From contig NZ_JAUHPW010000004.1 of assembly GCF_030418455.1 (NCBI RefSeq), forward strand, positions 186,001-250,000: a stretch of 64,000 nucleotides of DNA, written 5' to 3'. Positions 9,466-16,686 of this stretch are shown here, piece by piece (positions within the stretch are counted from its first letter, which is position 1; the number at the start of each line of letters is the position of its first letter). Source of the stretch: Demequina litoralis (GTDB taxonomy: Bacteria; Actinomycetota; Actinomycetes; Actinomycetales; Demequinaceae). The notes beneath the pieces were generated by a model, which was given only the letters and a program-made list of their open reading frames with translations, was not told where the DNA came from and made no database searches. Made by a program: the position numbers and the translations under genes.

Positions 9466-10397
9466 CCCGCACCGTCCGCGCGAAGGCGCCTGCGAAGGTG
9501 AACCTTCAGCTCACCGTGGGCCCGCGCCGCGCGGACGGCTACCACCCGCTCGTCACGGTGTTCCAGGCGCTGGACCTGTGGGAGGTCGTGGAGGCCACCC
9601 CGCGCACCGACGGCCGCATCACGCTCGCGGTCGACGTCGCGGCGGGCTCGCCCATCGACGCCTCGCGCGTCCCCCTCGACGAGACCAACCTCGCGTGGAA
9701 GGCCGCCGACCTGCTCGCCCGCACGTTCGGCATCGCGGACGGCGTGGACCTGCGCATCGTCAAGGGCGTCCCGGTCGCCGGCGGCATGGCGGGCGGCTCG
9801 GCGGACGCCGCGGCCGCGCTCGTCGCGTGCGCCGAGGCGTGGGACACCGGCGCCACGCGCGGCGAGCTCACCGCGCTCGCCGCGCGCCTGGGTGCGGACG
9901 TCCCGTTCAGCCTGCACGGGCACACCGCCGTCGGCATGGGCCGCGGAGACGAGCTCACCCCCGCGATGTCCCACGGGGAGTTCCACTGGGTGCTCGCGAC
10001 GCAGCGGGCCGGGCTGTCCACCCCGGACGTGTTCGCGGAGTACGACCGCCGCATCGAGTCCGGCGAGCAGGCCGTCTCGGACCTCGACATCGACGGGCCG
10101 ATCATGCGCGCGCTCATGGCGGGCGACGCCGTCGCGCTCGGCGAGTCGCTCCTCAACGACCTCGAGGGGCCCGCGCTCGCCCTCATGCCGCGCCTCGAGG
10201 AGGTCCTCGACGCGGCCGAGGCGGCCGAGGCCTGCGGGGCGATCGTGTCCGGTTCCGGCCCGACCGTCGCCGCCCTCGCGCGCTCGCGTCAGCACGCCCT
10301 CGCGATCGCGGCGCACCTCAAGGCGTCGAAGACGTGCGACGCGGTGGTGACCGCGTCGGGCCCCGCGACGGGCACGCTGCTCCTCGATTCCCAATGA
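9462..10397 (+). CDS. ispE: 4-diphosphocytidyl-2-C-methyl-D-erythritol kinase
   Basis: A 311-residue GHMP-superfamily kinase of the MEP isoprenoid pathway; it phosphorylates CDP-ME at the 2-hydroxyl. Visible motifs are [20 protein letters not shown] (substrate binding), [17 protein letters not shown] (ATP loop, about 104-120) and the C-terminal [11 protein letters not shown]. It is coupled to rsmA through an ATGA overlap. The product feeds undecaprenyl and menaquinone synthesis; uppS at 60777 uses the same pathway. Confidence 0.95.
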   Translation: MTRTVRAKAPAKVNLQLTVGPRRADGYHPLVTVFQALDLWEVVEATPRTDGRITLAVDVAAGSPIDASRVPLDETNLAWKAADLLARTFGIADGVDLRIVKGVPVAGGMAGGSADAAAALVACAEAWDTGATRGELTALAARLGADVPFSLHGHTAVGMGRGDELTPAMSHGEFHWVLATQRAGLSTPDVFAEYDRRIESGEQAVSDLDIDGPIMRALMAGDAVALGESLLNDLEGPALALMPRLEEVLDAAEAAEACGAIVSGSGPTVAALARSRQHALAIAAHLKASKTCDAVVTASGPATGTLLLDSQ

Positions 10398-10450
10398 CGA
10401 GGGTGACGCATGTGACGGGTGGGATCGGCCCGCCGCCGCATCGTCCCCCG
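10388..10450 (+). repeat. ispE-mscL junction with CATGTGAC repeat and decamer
   Basis: After the ispE stop the text CCAATGACGAGGGTGACGCA continues into TGTGACGGGTGGGA. It is a diverged copy of the repeat found downstream of tRNA-Gln (11785-11893), which has CCAATGAC, CATGTGAC and GGTGGGA in the same order. It is followed at once by a decamer copy (10437-10446). With mscL convergent, this 63-base gap could also end transcription, but I see no long hairpin. Confidence 0.5.
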
Positions 10451-10460
10451 GCAGTCCTGC

Positions 10461-10886
10461 TTAGACGCCCGGCTTCTCCCTGAGCGCGTCGCGGATCTCG
10501 GTGAGCAGCTCGACCTCGGTGGGGGAGACGGGCTCGTCGGGCGCGGGCTCGCCGGCCTTGCGACGCTCAGCCAGCCTGTTGAGCGGCATCACGATCACGA
10601 AGTAGATCGCCGCCGCGATGATGAGGAAGTTGATGATCGCGGTGAGGAAGGCGCCGATGCTGAGCACCGCATCGTCCGCCGTGTCGCCCGGCGTGCCGCC
10701 GTTGTTGAGGGTCCACACCCACACGTCGGACAGGTCCGGCTTGCCGAAGATCGCCGCGATGAGCGGGTTGATGACGTTGTCCACGAGCGACGTCACCACC
10801 GCGGTGAACGCCGCGCCGATGATGATGCCGACCGCGAGGTCGATGACGTTGCCCCGCGTGATGAAGTCCTTGAAGCCCTTGAGCAT
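10461..10886 (-). CDS. mscL: Large-conductance mechanosensitive channel
   Basis: A 141-residue MscL, the pentameric valve that releases solutes on hypo-osmotic shock. It starts MLKGFKDFITRGNVIDLAVG (amphipathic S1 helix and start of TM1), with the gate-lining IIIGAAFTAVVTSLV, then a periplasmic loop, TM2 (AFLTAIINFLIIAAAIYFVIV) and a C-terminal helical bundle (EVELLTEIRDALREK). The periplasmic loop contains a decamer copy (10668-10677, read Asp-Asp-Ala), again in a tolerant position. It is convergent with ispE; the TetR gene follows upstream on the same strand with its stop 107 bases away. Confidence 0.95.
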   Translation of the reverse strand: MLKGFKDFITRGNVIDLAVGIIIGAAFTAVVTSLVDNVINPLIAAIFGKPDLSDVWVWTLNNGGTPGDTADDAVLSIGAFLTAIINFLIIAAAIYFVIVMPLNRLAERRKAGEPAPDEPVSPTEVELLTEIRDALREKPGV

Positions 10887-10992
10887 GGCTGTCCCTCCCC
10901 TGAGACGCTGAGGACGCCCCCACGGGCGCCCTTCCGCACACTACGACGCGGCGGGCCGCGCCGGCATTCCCAGGGACGATGCGCGGGTGGCG

Positions 10993-11625
10993 TCAGTCGG
11001 AGGGCAGGTCCGGGCGACGCTCGAGGGAGGACAGGCCGTTCCACGCGAGGTTGACGAGGTGCGCGGCGACCACCTGCTTGGCAGGCTCGCGCACCTCCGC
11101 CCAGTGCTGGCCGGCGAGCGCGACCATGCCGACGAGCATCTGCGAGTACACGGGCGCGACCGCGGGGTCGAGGCCGCGCTTGCGGAACTGGTCGCCCAGC
11201 AGTCCCTCGACCTGCGCGGAGACGTCGCCGAGCAGCGAGGAGAACGTGCCGGAGGCCTGCGCGACCGGCGAGTCGCGGGCGAGGATGCGGAAGCCGTCGG
11301 GGGAGTCCTCGATGTAGCCGAGCAGCGCGAGCGCGGCGCGCTCGACGAGCTGGCGGGGGTGCGCCCTCTGCGCGAGGGCGCCGGTAAGGGCGCCCAGGAG
11401 GGCCTCGACCTCGCGGTCGACGATGACGGCGTACATGCCCTCCTTGCCGCCGAAGTGCTCGTAGACCACGGGCTTGGAGACGTCGGCGCGGGACGCGATC
11501 TCCTCGACCGACGTGCCCTCGAAGCCCTTCTCGGCGAACAGCGCGCGGCCCACCGTGAGCAGCTGCTCACGACGCTCGCGGGCGGTCATGCGGGAGCGCG
11601 GGCTACGGCGGGGTTCGAGGGTCAC
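10993..11625 (-). CDS. TetR family transcriptional regulator
   Basis: A 210-residue regulator. The N-terminal TetR helix-turn-helix spans about residues 15-65 (REQLLTVGRALFAEKGFEGT, then VSKPVVYEHFGGKEGMYAVI), and an all-helical ligand domain follows. GTG 11625 is used; an internal Met at residue 13 is an alternative start. The tRNA-Gln gene lies divergently upstream. No dedicated target is adjacent, so its regulon is unknown. Confidence 0.88.
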   Translation of the reverse strand: MTLEPRRSPRSRMTARERREQLLTVGRALFAEKGFEGTSVEEIASRADVSKPVVYEHFGGKEGMYAVIVDREVEALLGALTGALAQRAHPRQLVERAALALLGYIEDSPDGFRILARDSPVAQASGTFSSLLGDVSAQVEGLLGDQFRKRGLDPAVAPVYSQMLVGMVALAGQHWAEVREPAKQVVAAHLVNLAWNGLSSLERRPDLPSD

Positions 11626-11698
11626 AGGCTCAAGTGTGCCGCGAATCCTGGCAGACTTGACGCCCGGGCGCGGCGCGCCGGAACGGCCGCCGCCCCGA

Positions 11699-11770
11699 TC
11701 CGCCCTGGTGTAACGGCAGCATGCGGGCCTTTGGAGCCCTGCGGTAGAGGTTCGAATCCTCTGGGCGGAG
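11699..11770 (+). tRNA. tRNA-Gln (anticodon TTG)
   Basis: A 72-nt cloverleaf. The acceptor stem TCCGCCC (11699-11705) pairs with GGGCGGA (11763-11769), G is at the discriminator, and CCA is not encoded. The anticodon loop CTTTGGA carries TTG, and the T-arm is AGAGG-TTCGAAT-CCTCT. The position 27-43 pair is a C-U mismatch, otherwise standard. It sits just upstream of glmU, a common actinobacterial arrangement. Confidence 0.95.
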
Positions 11771-11784
11771 CCGCCTCCCCGGCG

Positions 11785-11893
11785 ATTGCCAATGACACAT
11801 GTGACTGGTGGGACGTGACTGGTGGGACGCCCATCGTCCCGCCCGGCCGGCCCCCTTCACGCCTGTTCACATGCGTCACATGTGTCATTGGCA
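11785..11893 (+). repeat. 19-bp inverted repeat enclosing a 14-bp tandem repeat
   Basis: TGCCAATGACACATGTGAC (11786-11804) and its exact reverse complement (11875-11893) bracket about 70 bases. Inside is GTGACTGGTGGGAC twice in tandem (about 11800-11827), then CATCGTCCCG. A related single copy lies at 10388-10425. The loop is too long for an intrinsic terminator of the tRNA. It may be a small non-autonomous element, a decayed attachment region beside a tRNA, or paired protein-binding sites. The open frame across it on the minus strand is only an antisense-tRNA artefact. Confidence 0.65.
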
Positions 11894-11923
11894 GTCGGGC
11901 ACATCAGGCCGTTCACCGAACGT

Positions 11924-11929
11924 TAGACT
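11924..11929 (+). promoter_or_regulatory. -10 box upstream of glmU
   Basis: TAGACT, 58 bases before the glmU GTG. It is the same box used by many genes in this window; I see no convincing -35. The remaining leader ends in GAGGAGAACC, a good ribosome site. Confidence 0.5.
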
Positions 11930-11986
11930 TGGCGAGTCCAAGCTTCATGCCCCCTGACCGGGGTGCGCCACGTGTGAGGAGAACCG

Positions 11987-13552
11987 GTGACCCCGACCCC
12001 ACCCGCAGCCGTGATGATCCTGGCCGCAGGGGCGGGTACGCGCATGAGGTCCGCGACGCCGAAGGTGCTCCACCGCATCGCCGGCCGCTCGCTCGTCGCG
12101 CACGCGCTCGCCGCCGCAGCCGAGCTCGACCCCGGACGCACCGTCGTCGTCGTCCGTCACGAGCGCGAGGCCGTCGCCTCCCACATCGCGGACGTCGCGC
12201 CGCACGCGCTCATCGCGGACCAGGACGCCGTCCCCGGCACCGGCAGCGCCGTCCGCTGCGGGCTGTCGACCCTCGACGCGACCACCGTCGCGGCCGCCGT
12301 CGCGGCAGGAGCGATCGGCGACCGCGCCGTGCTCGACAACCAGGTCCAGGGCTCGGTCGTCGTCACCAGCGGCGACGTGCCGCTCGTCGACGGCGCCCTC
12401 CTCGGCGCGCTCGTCGCCGCGCACGAGGAGCAGGGCAACGCCGTCACCGTGCTCACCGCCGAGGTGCCGGACGCGACCGGCTACGGCCGCATCGTCCGCG
12501 GCACCGACGGCGCTGTGCTGCGCATCGTCGAGCACAAGGACGCCCCCGCGGAGGTCCGCGCGATCCGCGAGATCAACGCCGGCATCTACGTCTTCGACGC
12601 GGCCGGCCTGCGCGACGCGCTCGCACACCTCACCACCGACAACGCGCAGGGCGAGCTGTACCTCACCGACGTGCTCGCCCTCGCCCGCGAGGCCGGCGGC
12701 CGCGTGGGTGCGCTCGTCGCGCCCGACGCCTCCGCCGTCGAGGGCGTCAACGACCGCGTCCAGCTCGCCGCGGCGGGAGGGGCGCTCAACCGCCGCATCG
12801 TCGAGGGCTGGATGCGCGCGGGCGTGACCGTCGTCGACCCGGCCACCACGTGGATCGACGCGGACGTCGAGCTCGAGGCCGATGCGACCGTCCTGCCCGG
12901 GACCCAGCTCCACGGCGCGACCTACGTCGCCGCCGGCGCCACCGTGGGCCCCGACACCACGCTCACCGATGTCGAGGTGGGCGAGGGCGCCACCGTCACG
13001 CGCGTGCACGGCTCGCTCGCGAAGATCGGCCCCGGCGCGACCGTGGGCCCGTTCACCTACCTCCGTCCCGGCACGGTGCTCGGCAAGAAGGGCAAGATCG
13101 GCGCCTTCGTCGAGACCAAGAACGCGACCATCGGCGCGCACTCGAAGGTGCCGCACCTCAGCTACGTGGGGGACGCCATCGTCGGCGAGCACTCCAACGT
13201 GGGCGCGGGGTCCATCTTCGTCAACTACGACGGCGTGACGAAGTCGAGCTCGCACGTGGGCGACCACGTGCGCATCGGCTCCGACAACACGCTGATCGCG
13301 CCCGTCGAGATCGGCGACGGCGCCTACACGGGCGCCGGCGCGATCATCCGTCACGACGTGCCCGCGGGAGCGCTCGCGCTCAACGCGGTCTCGCAGCAGG
13401 TGGTCGAGGGGTGGGTCGAGCGTCGTCGCCCGGGCACGCCCTCCGCCGCCGCTGCACGTGCTGCACAGGACGCAGACGACTCCCGCGGTCTATCGTCGGG
13501 GGCACAGGAGGAGCGCGCGGCCGCGGCCGCCGACCACAAGGGAGAAGCATGA
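11987..13552 (+). CDS. glmU: Bifunctional GlmU: uridyltransferase / glucosamine-1-phosphate acetyltransferase
   Basis: A 521-residue cytosolic enzyme that acetylates GlcN-1-P and then makes UDP-GlcNAc for peptidoglycan. The N-terminal pyrophosphorylase domain (about 1-250) shows [18 protein letters not shown] and SGDVPLV. The C-terminal left-handed beta-helix (about 265-470) shows hexapeptide repeats, [10 protein letters not shown], the catalytic His in IGAFVETKN...[11 protein letters not shown], and GSIFVNYDG. An insertion of about 20 residues (about 98-120) precedes the SGDVPL strand, and an Ala/Glu-rich tail of about 45 residues follows. The GTG start has a GAGGAGAACC site. It is coupled to prs by an ATGA overlap. 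Confidence 0.95.
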   Translation: MTPTPPAAVMILAAGAGTRMRSATPKVLHRIAGRSLVAHALAAAAELDPGRTVVVVRHEREAVASHIADVAPHALIADQDAVPGTGSAVRCGLSTLDATTVAAAVAAGAIGDRAVLDNQVQGSVVVTSGDVPLVDGALLGALVAAHEEQGNAVTVLTAEVPDATGYGRIVRGTDGAVLRIVEHKDAPAEVRAIREINAGIYVFDAAGLRDALAHLTTDNAQGELYLTDVLALAREAGGRVGALVAPDASAVEGVNDRVQLAAAGGALNRRIVEGWMRAGVTVVDPATTWIDADVELEADATVLPGTQLHGATYVAAGATVGPDTTLTDVEVGEGATVTRVHGSLAKIGPGATVGPFTYLRPGTVLGKKGKIGAFVETKNATIGAHSKVPHLSYVGDAIVGEHSNVGAGSIFVNYDGVTKSSSHVGDHVRIGSDNTLIAPVEIGDGAYTGAGAIIRHDVPAGALALNAVSQQVVEGWVERRRPGTPSAAAARAAQDADDSRGLSSGAQEERAAAAADHKGEA

Positions 13553-14529
13553 ATGCCGTGATCTCGAACCCGAGCGAGCGCCGTCTCGTCCTCGCGGGGG
13601 GCCGGGCGCACCCGGAGCTCGCCGAGGCGGTCGCGAAGAACCTCGGGATCGACCTCCTGCCGACCACCGCGTACACCTTCGCCAACGGCGAGCTGTACGT
13701 GCGCTTCGGGGAGTCGGTGCGCGGCGCGGACGCGTTCGTCCTGCAGTCGCACGCGGCGCCCATCAACGAGGCGATCATGGAGCAGCTCATCATGGTCGAC
13801 GCGATGAAGCGCGCCTCGGCCAAGCGCATCACCGTGATCATCCCGAGCTACGGCTACGCGCGCCAGGACAAGAAGCACAAGGGCCGCGAGCCGATCTCGG
13901 CGCGCCTCATGGCGGACCTGTTCAAGACCGCCGGCGCCGACCGCGTCATGTCGGTCGACCTGCACACCGCGCAGATCCAGGGCTTCTTCGACGGCCCCGT
14001 CGACCACCTGTGGGCGATGCCGATGCTCGCGGACTACGTCAAGAGCCGCACGTCGCCGGGCAACCTCACCATCGTGTCGCCGGACGCCGGCCGCGTGCGC
14101 CTCGCCGACCAGTGGTCGGACCACCTGGGCGCCCCGCTCGCGATCATCCACAAGCGCCGCGACCCCTCGGTCCCCAACCAGGTCAAGGTCCACGAGCTCG
14201 TCGGTGAGGTCGAGGGCCGCACCTGTGTGCTCGTCGACGACATGATCGACACCGGCGGCACCATCGTCCAGGCCGCCGAGGCGCTGTTCGAGAACGGCGC
14301 CAAGGACGTCATCGTCGCGTCGACGCACGGCCTGCTCTCGGGCCCGGCCGTCGACCGCCTCTCGAAGTCGGGCGTCTCCGAGGTCATCATCACGGACACG
14401 CTGCCGATCTCCGAGGAGAAGCAGTTCGACAAGCTCACGATCCTGTCGATCGCGCCCCTCATCGCGCGCGCGGTCCGCGAGGTCTTCGACGACGGCTCGG
14501 TCACGTCGCTGTTCGACGGCGGCGTCTGA
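13549..14529 (+). CDS. prs: Ribose-phosphate pyrophosphokinase (PRPP synthetase)
   Basis: A 326-residue enzyme making PRPP from ribose-5-phosphate and ATP for nucleotides, His, Trp and NAD. Signatures are [10 protein letters not shown], the ATP-binding segment [18 protein letters not shown], the metal/flexible loop [12 protein letters not shown], and the PRPP loop [14 protein letters not shown] (about 227-240). Its ATG overlaps the glmU stop. A strong hairpin ends the operon 28 bases after the stop. The glmU-prs pairing is widespread in bacteria. Confidence 0.97.
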   Translation: MNAVISNPSERRLVLAGGRAHPELAEAVAKNLGIDLLPTTAYTFANGELYVRFGESVRGADAFVLQSHAAPINEAIMEQLIMVDAMKRASAKRITVIIPSYGYARQDKKHKGREPISARLMADLFKTAGADRVMSVDLHTAQIQGFFDGPVDHLWAMPMLADYVKSRTSPGNLTIVSPDAGRVRLADQWSDHLGAPLAIIHKRRDPSVPNQVKVHELVGEVEGRTCVLVDDMIDTGGTIVQAAEALFENGAKDVIVASTHGLLSGPAVDRLSKSGVSEVIITDTLPISEEKQFDKLTILSIAPLIARAVREVFDDGSVTSLFDGGV

Positions 14530-14556
14530 GCCCTCCCGGCTTCACGCCTCACGCGG

Positions 14557-14593
14557 ACGGGGCCCGCGCATCAGGACGATGCGCGGGCCCCGT
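14557..14593 (+). terminator. Hairpin terminator after prs, containing the decamer
   Basis: A perfect 16-bp stem, ACGGGGCCCGCGCATC against GATGCGCGGGCCCCGT, with a 5-nt AGGAC loop and a weak T-rich tail (CGTCGTCGTGG). The descending arm and loop contain GGACGATGCG (14574-14583). As the next gene is convergent, it can serve both strands. Confidence 0.85.
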
Positions 14594-14607
14594 CGTCGTG
14601 GTCGCGG

Positions 14608-15921
14608 CTAGCAGCCCAGCCTGACGGAGTAGTCCTGGCGGATCTCGATCCACCAGCCTGAGCCGTCCGCCGCGGGGGCGCCCACGATCGCGGGTGCCGA
14701 GGCGTACTCGTCGAGCGACACGCCCTCGACCCGAGCCGGGTAGTACTCGCCCAGGCCCTCGTAGTAGGGGCCGGTCAGCGGGTTGTCCGCGGTCGCGCGG
14801 TGAACGGCGAGGTCGCCGTAGAGCGTGGTCTCGACCCAGTCCGCCGGGTCCTCGTCGATGCCGAGGGCCGCCCAGTCGAGGTCGGGGCCGCAGAACCGGT
14901 CCTGGAGCTCCACGTAGACCGGCACATCGTTGGACACGAATCCGTACTCGTCGTACTCCGCGACGGCGCGGAGCGCGGCCTGGGTGCCGACGGGGTCGGC
15001 CCACAGCGGCATCAGCGGGCCGAAGGGGAGCTCGAGCGCGTACGCGACCGCGACCACCCTGCCGCCGCTGGCCACTGCCCAGGAGGTGGCACCGTCATCC
15101 TCGGTCACGGTGCCGCTCCCGCTGTCCACCACACGGACCGCGTGGGAGGAGCCGAATGCGGCTACCCGCTCGACGTCCAGCTCCGTGCAGCCGTCGCACA
15201 GGAGGTTCAGCTGGTCCGTACCCATGCCGTAGGCGTAGTTCGCGTGGTCGCGGAGGTCCAGCTCGATGCCGTCGGCGCTGGTCCAGGTGGCGGGAAGTGC
15301 GAGGGAGTCGTAGTAGGTGTCGGCTGCGGCCAGGTCGGTCCAGCCCTCGCTCGCGGCGGGATCGTGCGGGAACGGCGAGACGACCTCGGACATCTCACCG
15401 TCCGCGGCGACCTCGACCATGATGAACCCCCCGAACGAGCCGCCGGCGAGGATGGTCGCCCCGGCGCGCGTCCCGACCTCCCACCATGCTGCGTCCCCCT
15501 GCAAGCCGTCCGGCGCGTCGACCGCGACGGGCTCGTCGAGCCAGACCTCGCCGGTCGCGGGGTGCTCGGCCCGGTAGTAGGCCTCGCCGTCGCTCATGCC
15601 GGGGTTGCGGCCCTCGTACGAGACGGGCTCGGGCGATGGCGTCGCCGACGCGGACGCCTCGGGCGTCGGCGACGCCGACACCGACGGCGAGGGCGTGATC
15701 GCCGGCGCGACGTCGGGCTGGCCGGGCGTGAGCAGCAGCCACGCGCCCGCGGCGAGCACGGTCACGGTGGCGAGGGAGCTGGAGCCCATCACGATCGCGC
15801 GCCCGCGGCGGTGAGAGCGGACGGAGCGCACGGCGGCGGTCTCGTCGAACTCGGGGGCGTGGCGCAGGGACGCGGCCATGTCGTGGTGACGCTGGTGGAG
15901 GATGTCGCGCAGCTCGTTCAT
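14608..15921 (-). CDS. Single-pass membrane protein paired with an ECF sigma factor
   Basis: A 437-residue protein I cannot assign to a named family. Residues 1-42 are cytoplasmic and helical (MNELRDILHQRHHDMAASLR), residues about 43-67 form one transmembrane helix (AIVMGSSSLATVTVLAAGAW), then comes a Ser/Pro/Thr/Ala linker (about 75-105) and a 330-residue acidic extracytoplasmic domain rich in Trp, Tyr and Asp with a CDGC pair. ATG 15921 overlaps the stop of the sigma gene (ATGA), so the two are co-translated. By position it may be the sigma factor's anti-sigma or sensor, although no zinc-anti-sigma motif is visible. Confidence 0.7.
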   Translation of the reverse strand: MNELRDILHQRHHDMAASLRHAPEFDETAAVRSVRSHRRGRAIVMGSSSLATVTVLAAGAWLLLTPGQPDVAPAITPSPSVSASPTPEASASATPSPEPVSYEGRNPGMSDGEAYYRAEHPATGEVWLDEPVAVDAPDGLQGDAAWWEVGTRAGATILAGGSFGGFIMVEVAADGEMSEVVSPFPHDPAASEGWTDLAAADTYYDSLALPATWTSADGIELDLRDHANYAYGMGTDQLNLLCDGCTELDVERVAAFGSSHAVRVVDSGSGTVTEDDGATSWAVASGGRVVAVAYALELPFGPLMPLWADPVGTQAALRAVAEYDEYGFVSNDVPVYVELQDRFCGPDLDWAALGIDEDPADWVETTLYGDLAVHRATADNPLTGPYYEGLGEYYPARVEGVSLDEYASAPAIVGAPAADGSGWWIEIRQDYSVRLGC

Positions 15922-16457
15922 CGTGCGCTCCTCTCGGTCGTGGTGGCTGTCTCGGTCTCGACGTCCCGGTAGCCGGTGCCGAGGTAGGCGTTCATGGTCC
16001 TGAGGCCGTCGGAGACGTACCTCTTGACGGCGCCTTCCGACAGGCCCAGGGTGTGGGCGGTCTCGCGCACGGACAGGTCCTCGAGGTGGCGCAGCACCAC
16101 GCAGGCCCTCACCCGGGGCGGCAGCTGGGCCAGCGCATCGTCCACCGTGTGGGAGGCGACGATGCGGTCGGTGGGGTCGGGCAGGATCTCGCCGGCGGCG
16201 TAGCGGCGCATCCGTTCGCGGTCGGCCTTGTCCTTGCGCAGCGAGTCGATGTACTTCGTGGCGATCGCGCGGCGCACGTACTGCTCGGCCTGGGCGAGGG
16301 TGTCGAAGCGGCGGGTCCTGGAGAACACCGCGACCACGGCGTCCTGCACGAGGTCGTCCGCGCGCGTAGGCCCGGCGAGTATCGTCGCGAACGCGAGCAG
16401 CCGGCCCATGCGCTGGCTCGCGAGCTCGTGGAGCATCGGCTCCCACGTGACAGTCAT
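15918..16457 (-). CDS. ECF-type RNA polymerase sigma factor (SigE-like family)
   Basis: A 179-residue group IV sigma factor. Region 2 spans about residues 15-75 (ADDLVQDAVVAVFSR is the core-binding helix) and region 4 spans about 115-165 (LPPRVRACVVLRHLEDLSVR, then EGAVKRYVSDGLR). The start is set at the ATG giving MTVTWEPMLHELA; the frame is open about 170 bases further but that part has no sigma homology. Upstream (16458-16686) it diverges from hppA. It forms a two-gene unit with the membrane protein at 14608. Confidence 0.88.
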   Translation of the reverse strand: MTVTWEPMLHELASQRMGRLLAFATILAGPTRADDLVQDAVVAVFSRTRRFDTLAQAEQYVRRAIATKYIDSLRKDKADRERMRRYAAGEILPDPTDRIVASHTVDDALAQLPPRVRACVVLRHLEDLSVRETAHTLGLSEGAVKRYVSDGLRTMNAYLGTGYRDVETETATTTERSAR

Positions 16458-16686
16458 CGTCCTGTACCCCCAGTCATGACCCCACAACGAGGCCACGCCT
16501 CGAAAGGTTGGGCGCGAGTCTGCCAGGGCTCCCGCGCATCGTCCGCCTCCGCACGCCCGCGTGTGCGGGAACTCACACCCGCACCGCATCGTCCCGCGCC
16601 TAGGCCCAAGGTCACCCGCGACCGCCACCCGCTCGCCCTAGCCTGCGAGGAGGTCCCCCAAGAACCGGCATCTTCCAGGGGTACGA
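16458..16686. other. Divergent intergenic region with two decamer copies
   Basis: 229 bases between the ECF sigma gene and hppA. Exact decamers lie at 16535-16544 and 16585-16594, only 50 bases apart and in the same orientation. A third copy lies just inside the sigma gene (16134-16143). CCAGGGGTACGA precedes the hppA ATG. I see no clear -35/-10 pair. Confidence 0.5.

Noticed and set aside
11622..11888. Minus-strand ORF with GFEP-like peptide over tRNA-Gln
   Set aside because: It is the antisense translation of a tRNA, a common spurious ORF, and spans the inverted repeat.
10987..14529. A 1180-codon open frame running from the TetR gene through glmU into prs
   Set aside because: Only the prs portion (from 13549) is genuine; the upstream part is a shadow frame crossing a tRNA and another well-supported gene.
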